From positions 1 to 64,000 of the forward strand of contig NZ_VIGX01000011.1 in assembly GCF_007858475.1 (NCBI RefSeq): a DNA stretch of 64,000 bases, given 5' to 3'. Below, one piece after another: positions 8,404 through 17,315 of the stretch (position 1 is its first letter; each line of letters begins with the position of its first letter). The notes beneath the pieces were generated by a model, which saw only the letters and a list, made by a program, of their open reading frames with translations, was not told the origin of the DNA and ran no database searches. The DNA comes from Tsukamurella conjunctivitidis (GTDB lineage: Bacteria > Actinomycetota > Actinomycetes > Mycobacteriales > Mycobacteriaceae). A program made the translations under genes and the position numbers.

Positions 8404-9657
8404 CTACGGCCGCAGCACGTCCGTCCCGATGAAGGGCTGCAGCGCCGCGGGGACGCGCACGGAACCGTCGGGCTGCTGGTGGTTCTCCCAGATCGCGACG
8501 AGCCACCGCGTCGTGGCCAGGGTGCCGTTGAGGGTCGCGGCGATCTGCGGCCGGCCGTCGTCGTCGCGGTAGCGGATGCCCAGGCGGCGGGCCTGGAAGG
8601 TGGTGCAGTTCGAGGTCGACGTGAGCTCGCGGTAACGACCCTGCGACGGCACCCAGGCCTCGCTGTCGTACTTGCGCGCCGCCGACGAGCCGAGGTCGCC
8701 CGCCGCCACGTCGATCACCCGGTAGGGCACCTCGACGGCCGCGAGCATCTCCTTCTCCCAGTTCAGCAGGCGCTGATGCTCGGCCTCCGCGTCCTCGGGC
8801 TTGCAGTAGACGAACATCTCGATCTTGTCGAACTGGTGCACGCGGATGATGCCGCGCGTGTCCTTGCCGTACGAGCCGGCCTCGCGCCGGAAGCAGCTCG
8901 ACTGCGCGGCGTACCGGACGGGACCGTCGGACAGGTCCAGGATCTCGTCCATGTGATAGCCGGCGAGCGGCACCTCGGAGGTGCCCACGAGGTACAGGTC
9001 GTCGGCTTCGAGACGGTAGATCTCGTCGGCGTGCGCGCCGAGGAAGCCGGTGCCCGCCATGACCTCGGGCTTGACCAGGACGGGCGGCACCATCAGCGTG
9101 AAGCCGTTCGCGACGGCCTTCTGCACCGCGAGCTGCAGCAGCGCCATCTGGAACAGCGCGCCGTGGCCCTTCATGAAGTAGAAGCGCGACCCCGAGACCT
9201 TCGCGCCGCGCTCCATGTCCAGCAGGCCCAGGCCCTCGGCGAGCTCCAGGTGGTCCTTCGGGTTCTCGATCTCGGGGATCTCGCCCACGTGCTCGAGCAC
9301 GACGAAGTCGTCCTCACCGCCGGCCGGCACCCCGTCGATGATGACGTTGCCGATCTTCCGTGCGACCTCGTCGAAGACCTCATCGGCCCGGGCCTGCGCC
9401 GCCTCGGCCTCCTTGACCTTCCCGGCGAGCTCGCCCGCGGTCGCCACCAGGGCCTTGCGGTCCTCGGGGGCCGCCTTGCCGATCGATTTCGACGATGCCT
9501 TGTGCTCGGCCCGGAGGGTATCGGCCGCCAGCACCGCCGCCCGACGGTCCGCGTCCGCGGACAGCAGGGCGTCGACCAGCGACGGGTCCTCTCCACGGGC
9601 GCGCTGCGAGGCGCGCACACGGTCGGGGTTCTCGCGTACCAGCTTGACGTCGATCAC
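8404..9657 (-). CDS. serS: Seryl-tRNA synthetase
   Basis: 417 residues, the usual bacterial length. The N-terminal coiled-coil arm (about residues 25-105, Glu/Ala/Lys-rich) binds tRNA-Ser. The class II core carries motif 2 ([20 protein letters not shown]) and motif 3 ([17 protein letters not shown]). GTSEVPL and EISS-like [13 protein letters not shown] surround the serine and ATP pocket. The enzyme charges tRNA-Ser in the cytoplasm and also starts selenocysteine synthesis where present. Gene order with the septum-formation gene at 9745 matches Rv3834c-Rv3835. No T-box or other leader is visible in the 87-bp divergent gap. Confidence 0.97.
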   Translation of the reverse strand: MIDVKLVRENPDRVRASQRARGEDPSLVDALLSADADRRAAVLAADTLRAEHKASSKSIGKAAPEDRKALVATAGELAGKVKEAEAAQARADEVFDEVARKIGNVIIDGVPAGGEDDFVVLEHVGEIPEIENPKDHLELAEGLGLLDMERGAKVSGSRFYFMKGHGALFQMALLQLAVQKAVANGFTLMVPPVLVKPEVMAGTGFLGAHADEIYRLEADDLYLVGTSEVPLAGYHMDEILDLSDGPVRYAAQSSCFRREAGSYGKDTRGIIRVHQFDKIEMFVYCKPEDAEAEHQRLLNWEKEMLAAVEVPYRVIDVAAGDLGSSAARKYDSEAWVPSQGRYRELTSTSNCTTFQARRLGIRYRDDDGRPQIAATLNGTLATTRWLVAIWENHQQPDGSVRVPAALQPFIGTDVLRP

Positions 9658-9744
9658 CCGACCAGCCTATTACGGCACCGTCGACCGGCCCCAACCGCTA
9701 CACCGCCCACCCGTCCCGGCCCGCACCGGGCATGATGGAGGGCG

Positions 9745-10752
9745 ATGGCCGACGACACCGACACCCAGCCCGCCCCCACCGAGAAGTCCAGCCGCTCGGG
9801 AGCGGTTGCCGTGCGCGCCGTACTGGCCGCGGTGATCGTGGGCGCGCTCGCGATCGGCGCGGGCCTGTACTTCACCGGCGCGTTCGAGCCCAAGAACGAG
9901 GAGAAGGCGCCGCGACTCGCAGCGGCCGGGACCACGCTCGCCCGCTCCAAGCCCGGCACGTGCCTGACCTGGGACAAGGACCCCACCACCATGGCGCCCG
10001 TCGACTGCCTCCAGCCCCACAAGTTCGAGGTCGCGGGCGAGCCGGCCCGCACCCTGCCGGAGAACGCGCCCTACCCGACCCAGTCGGTCATCGCGGCGCA
10101 GCGCGACCAGCTGTGCCCGCCCGTCGTCACCGAGTACCTCGGCACCCGGCTCGACCCGAAGGGCCGGTTCCAGATGGGACTGCTCGCGCCCGGTGAGAAG
10201 GCGTGGGAGTCGGGCGACCGGACCATGCGCTGCGGAATCCAGGTGTCCGATGCAGCCGGCGAGGTGCAGGACGTGCAGGGCAAGGTCGTGAACCAGGACA
10301 AGTCGCTGACCTGGCCGCCGGGCACCTGCATCGGCATCGACGACCGCGGCCAGCTCACCGGCCCCGTCGCCTGCGCCCAGCCGCACGCCTTCGAGGTGAC
10401 CTCCGTGATCGACATGCGGCAGGGCTTCCCCGACGCCTCCTGGCCCACCGAGCGGCAGCAGGAGGAGTACCTGAGCCGCATCTGCCCGTCGCGCACCACG
10501 GGCTGGTTCGGCTCGCAGGACGGGCTCCGCAAGTCGGGCCTGCAGCTCGCCTGGAACAAGCTCTCCCAGCCCTCGTGGACCGCGGGCTCGCGCTCGGTGA
10601 TCTGCTTCCTCGCCTCGTCGAAGGACGGCAGGACCTTCACCCCGATCACGGGCTCCGCGAAGTCGCCCGACCTCCTTATCGACGGCAAGAAGCCCGTCAT
10701 GCCGACCTTCCCCGGCGCCGGCCCCGCCCCGACGCCCGCCCCCGGCCGGTAG
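9745..10752 (+). CDS. Septum-formation family membrane protein (Rv3835-like)
   Basis: 335 residues. A short charged N-terminus is followed by one transmembrane helix (about residues 22-45) and an exported domain. The exported part has two related units: GTCLTWDKDPTTMAPVDC with QPHKFEV, then GTCIGIDDRGQLTGPVAC with QPHAFEV. This is the duplicated Cys-containing pattern of the septum-formation family (Septum_form). The C-terminus is Pro/Ala-rich. The paired cysteines probably form disulfides outside the membrane. A role in division is only the family label and is weakly supported in the literature I know. The next gene begins 2 bp after its stop, so they form a unit. Confidence 0.85.
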   Translation: MADDTDTQPAPTEKSSRSGAVAVRAVLAAVIVGALAIGAGLYFTGAFEPKNEEKAPRLAAAGTTLARSKPGTCLTWDKDPTTMAPVDCLQPHKFEVAGEPARTLPENAPYPTQSVIAAQRDQLCPPVVTEYLGTRLDPKGRFQMGLLAPGEKAWESGDRTMRCGIQVSDAAGEVQDVQGKVVNQDKSLTWPPGTCIGIDDRGQLTGPVACAQPHAFEVTSVIDMRQGFPDASWPTERQQEEYLSRICPSRTTGWFGSQDGLRKSGLQLAWNKLSQPSWTAGSRSVICFLASSKDGRTFTPITGSAKSPDLLIDGKKPVMPTFPGAGPAPTPAPGR

Positions 10753-10754
10753 CC

Positions 10755-11099
10755 GTGCACGTCTCCCGCCGCGCCTTCCAGGAGTGGGTGTCGGACGCGC
10801 TCGACGACGTCCCGCCCGAGCTCGCCAAGGCGATGGACAACGTGGTGGTGCTGGTGCGCGACCGCAACGAGGAGGAGCCGACGCTGCTCGGCCTGTACGA
10901 GGGCATCGCGCTGACCGAGCGGGACTGGAACTACGTGGGCACCCTGCCGGACACCATCACCATCTACCGCGAGGCGCTCATGGACATCTGCGACACCGAG
11001 GAGCAGCTACGCCACGAGATCCGGGTGACCGTGCTGCACGAGATCGGCCACCATTTCGGAATTGACGACCACCGACTCCACGACCTGGGTTGGGCCTGA
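10755..11099 (+). CDS. Minimal zincin metallopeptidase (Rv3836-like)
   Basis: 114 residues from a GTG two bases after the preceding stop; an upstream start would lie inside the previous gene. The motif HEIGHHFGIDD (HExxHxxxxxD) near residue 96 marks the minimal metallopeptidase family (zincin-like, PF06262 type), where two His and an Asp bind Zn. The domain is otherwise small and lacks a signal peptide, so a cytoplasmic role is likely. The last 43 bp of this gene, including its stop, are copied just downstream at 11119-11161. Substrates of the family are unknown. Confidence 0.85.
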   Translation: MHVSRRAFQEWVSDALDDVPPELAKAMDNVVVLVRDRNEEEPTLLGLYEGIALTERDWNYVGTLPDTITIYREALMDICDTEEQLRHEIRVTVLHEIGHHFGIDDHRLHDLGWA

Positions 11100-11161
11100 C
11101 CGGGCGGGTGCCACCCTCCGGAATAGACGACCACCGACTCCACGACCCGGGCTGAGCCTGA
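11057..11161 (+). repeat. Duplicated 3' end of the metallopeptidase gene
   Basis: Copy 1 (11057-11099) is the coding 3' end of the metallopeptidase, including TGA. Copy 2 (11119-11161) repeats 39 of 43 bases in the intergenic DNA, 62 bp downstream. It ends 11 bp before the deoD start. Mismatches are scattered, so the copy is not very recent. It marks the left side of DNA that is absent between Rv3836 and Rv3837c in M. tuberculosis. Confidence 0.85.
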
Positions 11162-11172
11162 GAGGAATCCAC

Positions 11173-11880
11173 ATGCCGACACCGCACAACTCCGCCGCCC
11201 CCGGTGACTACGCGCCCGCCGTCCTCATGCCGGGCGACCCGCGGCGCGCCCGCCGCATCGCCGAAACCCTGTTCGACGATGCCCGCCTGGTCAACGAGGT
11301 GCGCGGGATGGAGGCGTACACGGGCACCGTGGGCGGGCGGCCGATCTCGGTGATGGGCTCGGGCATGGGCATGCCCACCATGACGATCTACGCCACCGAG
11401 CTGTACCGCGAGTACGGCGTGGAGCGGATCATCCGGGTGGGCACGTCGGGCGGCTTCCAGGACGACCTCGCCCTCGGCGACGTGATCGTCGCGACCGCCG
11501 CCCACACCGATTCCGCGATCAACGATCCCCGCATCCCCGGCGTGCGGTTCGCCCCCGCCGCGTCCTATCCGCTGCTCCGCGCCGCGGTGGACGCCGCCGA
11601 GCGGGCCGGCACGCCCGTGCGGGTGGGGCCGGTGTACTCGTCCGACCACTTCTACCTGGCGCGCCCGGGCCTGCACGAGGGCCTGCGCGACCACGGCGTC
11701 CTCGGCGTCGACATGGAGACCGCCGCGCTCTACGCCGTCGCCGCAGCGGAGGGCCGCGAGGCCCTGACGGTGCTCACGGTGAGCGATCACCTCTTCCGCG
11801 AGGAAGCGATGCCGTCCGACGACCGCGAGAAGAGCTTCGCCGCCGCCGCGAACATCGCGATCGAGGCCGCCTTCAGCTGA
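11173..11880 (+). CDS. deoD: DeoD-type purine nucleoside phosphorylase
   Basis: 235 residues from the ATG at 11173, which follows a GAGAGGA Shine-Dalgarno; upstream in-frame starts fall in duplicated DNA. Family motifs are VLMPGDPRRA (phosphate loop), MGSGMGMPTM, RVGTSGG, and GVDMETAALYAVAAAEG (Met-Glu binding the ribose). VLTVSDH carries the catalytic Asp of the hexameric, bacterial DeoD type. The enzyme cleaves purine (deoxy)ribonucleosides with phosphate to base plus (deoxy)ribose-1-phosphate. Mycobacteria usually use a different, trimeric enzyme, so this may be an acquired gene. It stands alone between the copied metallopeptidase tail and the pyrimidine block. Confidence 0.92.
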   Translation: MPTPHNSAAPGDYAPAVLMPGDPRRARRIAETLFDDARLVNEVRGMEAYTGTVGGRPISVMGSGMGMPTMTIYATELYREYGVERIIRVGTSGGFQDDLALGDVIVATAAHTDSAINDPRIPGVRFAPAASYPLLRAAVDAAERAGTPVRVGPVYSSDHFYLARPGLHEGLRDHGVLGVDMETAALYAVAAAEGREALTVLTVSDHLFREEAMPSDDREKSFAAAANIAIEAAFS

Positions 11881-11882
11881 GC

Positions 11883-11916
11883 ACTAACCCATCGGGTCCA
11901 GGCGCGACGGGGCGTC
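11883..11916. repeat. Left copy of 34-bp direct repeat flanking the pyrimidine block
   Basis: This segment matches 21114-21147 at 32 of 34 positions. At 21114 it is the 3' end and stop of the histidine phosphatase gene (coding DAPSHLDPMG). Here it has no gene attached. It lies 3 bp after the deoD stop and 8 bp before the transporter stop. The two copies bracket exactly seven genes. Confidence 0.9.
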
Positions 11917-11924
11917 GACCCGGG

Positions 11925-13448
11925 TCACGCCGGCGTACCCTGCACCGGCGCCCCGGCATCGTCCTCGGGCGCCCGAGGCGGCTGCGGAGGGGCCGCCTCG
12001 GCTTCCGGATCCGGGGTCCGACCGCCGCCGCCCAGGATCGGAGTGAGCACCAACACCAGCACCGCGCCGAGGGCGGCACCGATCGGCCAGCTCAGCGCCG
12101 TCACGTATTGCGAGCTCGGCACCAGGGCGATCACCACGGCCACGGCGCCGGAAATCACGAGGGCTACCACCGCGGCGGGGTTGACGCCCCGGACGAAGTA
12201 GTAGGAGCCGTCGGGACGAGTGGAGTACAGGTCGGCGATCCGCGTGCCCTGCTTGCGGATCAGGTAGTAGTCCACGACCAGGATCCCGAACACCGGCCCC
12301 ATCAGCGCCCCGACACCGCCGAGGAAGTAGACCACCGCGGCCTCGCTGCCCCACACCTTCCACGGCAGCACGACGATGGACAGCACGGCGGTGATGATGC
12401 CGCCGGTGCGGAAGGAGATGTACTTGGGCGCCACGTTGCTGATGTCGTAGGACGGCGAGACGAAGTTCAGCACCACGTTGATCCCCACGGTGGCGACCGC
12501 GAACAGGAGCGCGGCGATCACGACGACGACGTCCGAGTCGATCTCCGAGACCAGCGCCACCGGATCTTTCGAGCTGTCGCCGAACACCTTGAGCGAGCAC
12601 AGCGAGATCACCAGGGAGATCAGCACGAAGGCGGTCTCGTTGAGCGGGATCCCGAGCGCGTTCCCGCGCCGGATGGCGCGGGTGGAGGGCGACAGTCGAG
12701 CGAAGTCGGCGTAGTTCACGAGAGGGCCGGCCATGAACGCCACCATCAGGAAGGCGACGGCCACGAAGGCCGCGACGGTGCTCGGCCCCGACAGCGGAGA
12801 TCCGGCGCGCGCGTTCCAGTCGATGCTCCAGTCCGCCTTGTTCAGCATCCACAGCGCCAGCGCGAACATCCCGATCCACACCACCGGACCGGCGAAGTCC
12901 GAGACCCGGCGGACGATGTCCATGCCGTACGACAGGATCAGCAGCTGCACCACCCACAGGCTCATGAAGACCGCCCATCCGAGCGGGCTCTGCCCGAGGA
13001 AGCCGCCGTGCGTCCAGGCCTCGGTGGAGGGCCAGATCCGCACGATGAGGGCGATCACCGCCAGCGCCGCGAGGTAGGTCTGGATGCCGTACCAGAACAC
13101 GGCGACCAGGCCGCGCAGCAGCGCGGGAATGTTGGCGCCGAAGATCCCGAAGGTCGCCCGGGCGAACACCGGGAAGGGCACGCCCACCTTCTGCCCGGCC
13201 ACGCCGATCAGGTTCGATCCGGCCCACAGCATCAGGACGCCGACGAACAGCGCGACCACGGTCTGCCACCCCGTGAGGCCGAGCGCCAGCATGCCGACGG
13301 CGAATCCGTAGCTCCCCAGGCTGTGCGCCGAGGTCATCCACAGGCAGAACAGGTCCCACGACTTCCAAGTGGCGTTCTCCTTGGTGGTGGGAGCCAGATC
13401 AGCGTTCAACAGCGCCGAACCGCTGGGCGCGGTAACCCGTTCGGACAT
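11925..13448 (-). CDS. NCS1-family nucleobase/hydantoin:cation symporter
   Basis: 507 residues with about 12 transmembrane helices. The N-terminal NATWKSWDLFCLWM and SLGSYGFAVGMLALGLTGWQ segments, GVAGQKVGVPFPVFARATFG and VNYADFARL are typical of NCS1 (Mhp1, PucI) carriers. These import hydantoin, allantoin, uracil or cytosine with Na+ or H+. The gene is the last of the minus-strand cluster of dihydropyrimidine catabolism, so uracil, dihydrouracil or a hydantoin is the likely cargo; the sequence alone cannot choose. The C-terminal 40 residues are Pro/Ala/Glu-rich. The stop lies 8 bp from the flanking direct repeat. Confidence 0.88.
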   Translation of the reverse strand: MSERVTAPSGSALLNADLAPTTKENATWKSWDLFCLWMTSAHSLGSYGFAVGMLALGLTGWQTVVALFVGVLMLWAGSNLIGVAGQKVGVPFPVFARATFGIFGANIPALLRGLVAVFWYGIQTYLAALAVIALIVRIWPSTEAWTHGGFLGQSPLGWAVFMSLWVVQLLILSYGMDIVRRVSDFAGPVVWIGMFALALWMLNKADWSIDWNARAGSPLSGPSTVAAFVAVAFLMVAFMAGPLVNYADFARLSPSTRAIRRGNALGIPLNETAFVLISLVISLCSLKVFGDSSKDPVALVSEIDSDVVVVIAALLFAVATVGINVVLNFVSPSYDISNVAPKYISFRTGGIITAVLSIVVLPWKVWGSEAAVVYFLGGVGALMGPVFGILVVDYYLIRKQGTRIADLYSTRPDGSYYFVRGVNPAAVVALVISGAVAVVIALVPSSQYVTALSWPIGAALGAVLVLVLTPILGGGGRTPDPEAEAAPPQPPRAPEDDAGAPVQGTPA

Positions 13449-13469
13449 GACGGAGCCCCTGTCGTTCGA

Positions 13470-14966
13470 TCAGTCGTTCTGCGGGAACCCGAGATTGATG
13501 CCGCCGTGGCTGGGATCCAGCCACCGCGACGTGACGGCCTTCTCTCGGGTAAAGAAGGCATAGCCGGCGGCGCCGTAGGCCTTCGCATCGCCGAACATCG
13601 ACGCCTTCCATCCGCCGAAGCTGTAGTAGGCCACGGGAACCGGGATCGGGACGTTGATCCCGATCATGCCCACCTGCACCTGCCGCTGGAAGCGGCGCGC
13701 CGCGCCGCCGTCGTTGGTGAAGATCGCGGTGCCGTTGCCGTAGGGAGAGGCGTTGATGATGTCGACCGCCTCGGCGAACCCGGACACCCGGATCACCGAG
13801 AGCACGGGGCCGAAGATCTCGTCGCAGTAGGCCTGGGAGTCGAGCGGGACCCGGTCGAGCAGGGTGGGGCCGAGCCAGAAACCGTCGGCGGCACCGTCGA
13901 ACTCGCCGCCGCGCCCGTCGACGACAACGGTGGCACCGTCGGCGGCGGCCACGTCGATGTACCCGGACACCCGGTCGCGGTGCGCGGCGGTGATCAGGGG
14001 TCCCATGTCGCACCCCCGCCGGCCGTCACCCGTCCGCAGCGCCGCCATCCGGGTGCGGATCCGCTCGATCAGAGCGTCCGCCACCGAATCGACCACCAGG
14101 AGTGCGGAGACCGCCATGCACCGCTCACCCGCACTGCCGAATCCGGCGTTCACCGCGGCGTCGGCGGCGAGATCCAGATCGGCGTCCGGGAGCACGAGCA
14201 TGTGGTTTTTGGCGCCGCCGAGTGCCTGCACCCGCTTCCCCGCCACGGTCGCTTGCTGGTACACGTACTGCGCGATGGGGGTGGAGCCGACGAACGAGAT
14301 CGCCGCCACGCCGGGGTGCACCAACAGCGCGTCGACGGCCTCCTTGTCGCCGTGCACCACGTTCATCACCCCGGGCGGCAGGCCGGCCTCATCGAGCAGG
14401 GCGGCCAACCAGTTCGAGGCCGACGGGTCCTTCTCGCTCGGCTTGAGCACCACCGCGTTCCCGGCCGCGATGGCGAGCGGGAAGAACCACAGCGGCACCA
14501 TGGCCGGGAAGTTGAACGGACTGATGATGCCGACCACGCCGAGCGGCTCCCGCACCGAGTACACGTCGACACCGGTGGACGCGTTCTGGGTGAATTCGCC
14601 CTTGTTCAGGTGCGGCATGGTGAGCGCGAAGTCGACCACCTCGATCCCGCGGGCGATCTCGCCGGCGGCGTCGGCGAGCACCTTGCCGTGTTCGGCGGTG
14701 AGGATCTGCGCCAGCTCGTCGCGGCGGGTGGTGAGCAGCTCGCGGAACCGGAACAGCACGTCCATGCGGCGGGCGATGGACGCCTCGCCCCAGTCCACCT
14801 GGGCGGCCCGGGCCTGCGTCACGACGGCGTCGACATCGGCGGCGGAGGCGAGCCGGACCTCGGTGCTGACCACGCCGAGGGCCGGATCGTACACCGGTGC
14901 GGTGCGGGTGGAGGTGCCGGCCCACGGCCGGCCGGCGACGAGGTGATCCAGGGTGGTGACGGTCAT
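13470..14966 (-). CDS. mmsA: CoA-acylating methylmalonate/malonate-semialdehyde dehydrogenase
   Basis: 498 residues. The aldehyde dehydrogenase fold shows ISPFNFPAMVPLWFFP, catalytic Cys C283 in GSAGERCMA, and GGAKNHMLV. The last has Asn where ordinary ALDHs carry the general-base Glu, as in CoA-acylating MmsA enzymes. The reaction converts malonate semialdehyde (or methylmalonate semialdehyde) plus CoA and NAD+ to acetyl-CoA (or propionyl-CoA). That is the natural last step after transamination of beta-alanine (or beta-aminoisobutyrate). Its ATG overlaps the aminotransferase stop (ATGA, 14963-14966) and follows GGGAG. Valine catabolism is the alternative role, but the neighbours favour pyrimidines. 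Confidence 0.92.
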   Translation of the reverse strand: MTVTTLDHLVAGRPWAGTSTRTAPVYDPALGVVSTEVRLASAADVDAVVTQARAAQVDWGEASIARRMDVLFRFRELLTTRRDELAQILTAEHGKVLADAAGEIARGIEVVDFALTMPHLNKGEFTQNASTGVDVYSVREPLGVVGIISPFNFPAMVPLWFFPLAIAAGNAVVLKPSEKDPSASNWLAALLDEAGLPPGVMNVVHGDKEAVDALLVHPGVAAISFVGSTPIAQYVYQQATVAGKRVQALGGAKNHMLVLPDADLDLAADAAVNAGFGSAGERCMAVSALLVVDSVADALIERIRTRMAALRTGDGRRGCDMGPLITAAHRDRVSGYIDVAAADGATVVVDGRGGEFDGAADGFWLGPTLLDRVPLDSQAYCDEIFGPVLSVIRVSGFAEAVDIINASPYGNGTAIFTNDGGAARRFQRQVQVGMIGINVPIPVPVAYYSFGGWKASMFGDAKAYGAAGYAFFTREKAVTSRWLDPSHGGINLGFPQND

Positions 14967-16279
14967 CGGTGTTCTCCCATCAGGACGGAGCGGTAGATCG
15001 CGATCGCCTCGGCGACCTCGGAATCGGTGACGGTGCACGGCGGGACCACATGGATCCGGTTGTCGGCCACCATCGGCAGCAGCCCGCCGGCGATGAGGCT
15101 GGCCTTGATCCGGGCCAGCCGGTCGGCACGGAGCGGCGCACGGGTGGTGCGGTCCTCGACGAGCTCGAGCGCCCAGAAGACGCCCTCGCCGCGCACCTCG
15201 CCGATCAGCGGGCAGTCGTCGGCGAGCGCGCGCAGTGCGGGACCGAGCACGTCGCGACCGATGCGGGCGGCGTTCTCGACGATGCCCTCCTCGGCCATCG
15301 CATCGAGCGCCGCCACGATGGACGCGCACGCCAGCGGGTGGCCGCTGTACGTCAGGCCGCCGGGGAAGACGCGATCGTCGAAGGTCTTCGCGATGGCCTC
15401 GCCGATGACAATGCCGCCGACCGGTACGTATCCGGAGTTGACGCCCTTGGCGAAGGTGATGAGGTCCGGCCGCACGCCGTGCCGGGTGTGCGCGAACCAC
15501 GCGCCGGTCCGGCCGAAGCCGGCCATCACCTCGTCGAGGATGAGCAGGATGCCGTGGCGGTCGGCGATCTCCCGCACACCCGCCAGGTATCCGGGCGGCG
15601 GCACCAGCACCCCGGCGGTACCGGGTACGGACTCCAGCAGGATCGCCGCGACGCTGTTCGGGCCCTCGACCACGACGGTGCGCTCCAGGTGCGCGAGCGC
15701 GCGCTCGCACTCCTGCTCCCGCGTCTGCGCCCAGAACTCGGAGCGGTACAGATACGGGCCGTGGAAGTGCGCGTGGCCGTGGGCGTACTCGTTCGGCAGG
15801 CGTCGCCAGTCGCCGGTCGCCACGACGGCCGCCCCCGTGTTGCCGTGATAGGAGCGGTAGGCACTGAGCACCTTGGTGCGCCCGGTGTGCAAGCGCGCCA
15901 TGCGGATCGCGTTCTCCACCGCGTCCGCGCCGCCGTTGGTGAAGAAGACCTTGGTGAAGCCCTCGGGCGCCAGCCCGACGATCCGGCTGGCCGCCTCGCC
16001 GCGCGCCAGATTGGCGACGGACGGCCCGACCGTGCACAACTGCTCCGCCTGATCGGCGATCGCGCGCAACATCTTCGGGTGCTGGTGCCCGATGTTGACG
16101 TTGACCAGTTGGCTGGAGAAGTCGAGGTAGCTGCGCCCGGAAGCGTCCCACACCCGGGTGCCGAGCGCGCCGCTGATCACCATCGGGTCGAGCGCGGCCT
16201 GCGCCGACCAGGAGTGGAAGACGAAGTCCCGATCCAGCTCGTACGCGCGACGATCCAGGTCCGCGGTGTCGGCGGCCAT
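14963..16279 (-). CDS. Class III aminotransferase, probable beta-alanine/omega-amino acid transaminase
   Basis: 438 residues from the ATG at 16279, preceded by AAGGA within the end of the upstream gene. Fold-type I class III features are FTNGGADAVENAIRMAR, SYHGNTGA, LILDEVMAGFGRTG with D249, and FAKGVNSGYVPVGG with the PLP lysine K278. In this cluster it would move the amino group of beta-alanine or 3-aminoisobutyrate to pyruvate or 2-oxoglutarate, giving malonate or methylmalonate semialdehyde for the downstream MmsA. Substrate assignment rests on context. The gene is separated from the LLM gene by one base. Confidence 0.9.
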   Translation of the reverse strand: MAADTADLDRRAYELDRDFVFHSWSAQAALDPMVISGALGTRVWDASGRSYLDFSSQLVNVNIGHQHPKMLRAIADQAEQLCTVGPSVANLARGEAASRIVGLAPEGFTKVFFTNGGADAVENAIRMARLHTGRTKVLSAYRSYHGNTGAAVVATGDWRRLPNEYAHGHAHFHGPYLYRSEFWAQTREQECERALAHLERTVVVEGPNSVAAILLESVPGTAGVLVPPPGYLAGVREIADRHGILLILDEVMAGFGRTGAWFAHTRHGVRPDLITFAKGVNSGYVPVGGIVIGEAIAKTFDDRVFPGGLTYSGHPLACASIVAALDAMAEEGIVENAARIGRDVLGPALRALADDCPLIGEVRGEGVFWALELVEDRTTRAPLRADRLARIKASLIAGGLLPMVADNRIHVVPPCTVTDSEVAEAIAIYRSVLMGEHR

Positions 16280-16280
16280 G

Positions 16281-17306
16281 TCAGGCGTCCTTCTTCGCCG
16301 TGATGGTGCGGTTGACGGCGGGGATGATGTGTTCGCCGTACTGGCGCATCGTCTCCTCCTTCTGGTCGTGCTGCAGGTAGCCGGCGAACTGGTGCACACC
16401 GAGCTTCTGCAGCGCCTCGATCTTGGTGAGGTGATCGGCCACGGAGCCCAGCAGGCAGAACCGGTCGATCACTTCGTCGGACACGAAGTCGGCGTGGGTG
16501 TTCCCCGCCTGCCCGTGCTGGTTGTAGTCGTACCCGCTGCGCTGGGCGATGTAGTCGGTCAGCGCGGCGGGCACCGCGCCGCCGGTGGCGCCGTACCGGG
16601 CGACGATGTCGGCCACGTGGTTTCCGACCATGCCGCCGAACCACCGGCACTGATCGCGCTGGTGGGCGAGATCGTCCCCGATGTACATCGGGGCGGCGAC
16701 GCAGATCTTCACCGCCTCGGGATCGCGGCCGGCGTCCGACGCGGCGGACTTCACCGCGTCGATCATCCACGCGGCGATGTCCAGGTCGGCCAGCTGCAGG
16801 ATGAACCCGTCGGCCACCTCGCCGGTCAGGGCCAGGGCCTTGGGGCCGTACGCCGCCACCCACATCTCCAGTTCCGAGCCGGCGCTCCAGGGGAACTGCA
16901 GTGTCGAGCCGCGGTACTCGACCGGACGGGAGTTGGCGAGTTCGCGGATTACGTGGATGGATTCACGCAGGGTCGCCAGGGTGGTGGGCTTCCCGTTGGT
17001 CACCCGGACCGCGGAATCGCCGCGTCCGATGCCGCAGACCGTCCGGTTGCCGAACATCTCGTTGAGCGTTGCGTACAGCGACGCGGTGACGGTCCAGTCG
17101 CGGGTGGCGGGGTTGGTCACCATGGGCCCCACCGTGACCCGCCGGGTCTCGGCGAGCATCTGCGAGTACAGCACGTAGGGCTCCTGCCACAGCAGGTGCG
17201 AGTCGAACGTCCACACGTGGTTGAAGCCGTGCGACTCCGCCAGTTTCGTGAGTGCGATGGTGCGGGCGGCGGGCGGGTGACACTGCAGGACGACGCCGAA
17301 ATCCAT
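16281..17306 (-). CDS. Luciferase-like (LLM) flavin/F420-dependent oxidoreductase in a pyrimidine catabolic cluster
   Basis: 341 residues with the bacterial luciferase-like TIM barrel: MDFGVVLQCHPPAARTIALT start, HVWTFDSHLLWQEPYVL, VGPMVTNPATRDWTV, and GIGRGDSAVRV. Such proteins use FMNH2 or the deazaflavin F420. It resembles a subgroup often found beside hydantoinases (the CPS_4043 type, as I recall it). It is not RutA: length and motifs differ from that uracil oxygenase. The cluster has no PydA/PreTA dihydropyrimidine dehydrogenase, so this enzyme may interconvert uracil and dihydrouracil or attack the ring; that is a hypothesis. AGGAG precedes the ATG; the gap to hydA is 9 bp. Confidence 0.8.
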   Translation of the reverse strand: MDFGVVLQCHPPAARTIALTKLAESHGFNHVWTFDSHLLWQEPYVLYSQMLAETRRVTVGPMVTNPATRDWTVTASLYATLNEMFGNRTVCGIGRGDSAVRVTNGKPTTLATLRESIHVIRELANSRPVEYRGSTLQFPWSAGSELEMWVAAYGPKALALTGEVADGFILQLADLDIAAWMIDAVKSAASDAGRDPEAVKICVAAPMYIGDDLAHQRDQCRWFGGMVGNHVADIVARYGATGGAVPAALTDYIAQRSGYDYNQHGQAGNTHADFVSDEVIDRFCLLGSVADHLTKIEALQKLGVHQFAGYLQHDQKEETMRQYGEHIIPAVNRTITAKKDA

Positions 17307-17315
17307 GGTCAGCTC

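Noticed and set aside
11884-13368. 494-residue minus-strand frame ending in PSRLDPMG
   Set aside because: It is an out-of-frame reading of the NCS1 transporter gene; only its tail, which is the orphan copy of the phosphatase 3' end, is meaningful.
12108-14996. 962-residue plus-strand open frame
   Set aside because: It is antisense to the transporter and mmsA genes, both of which have full family motifs.
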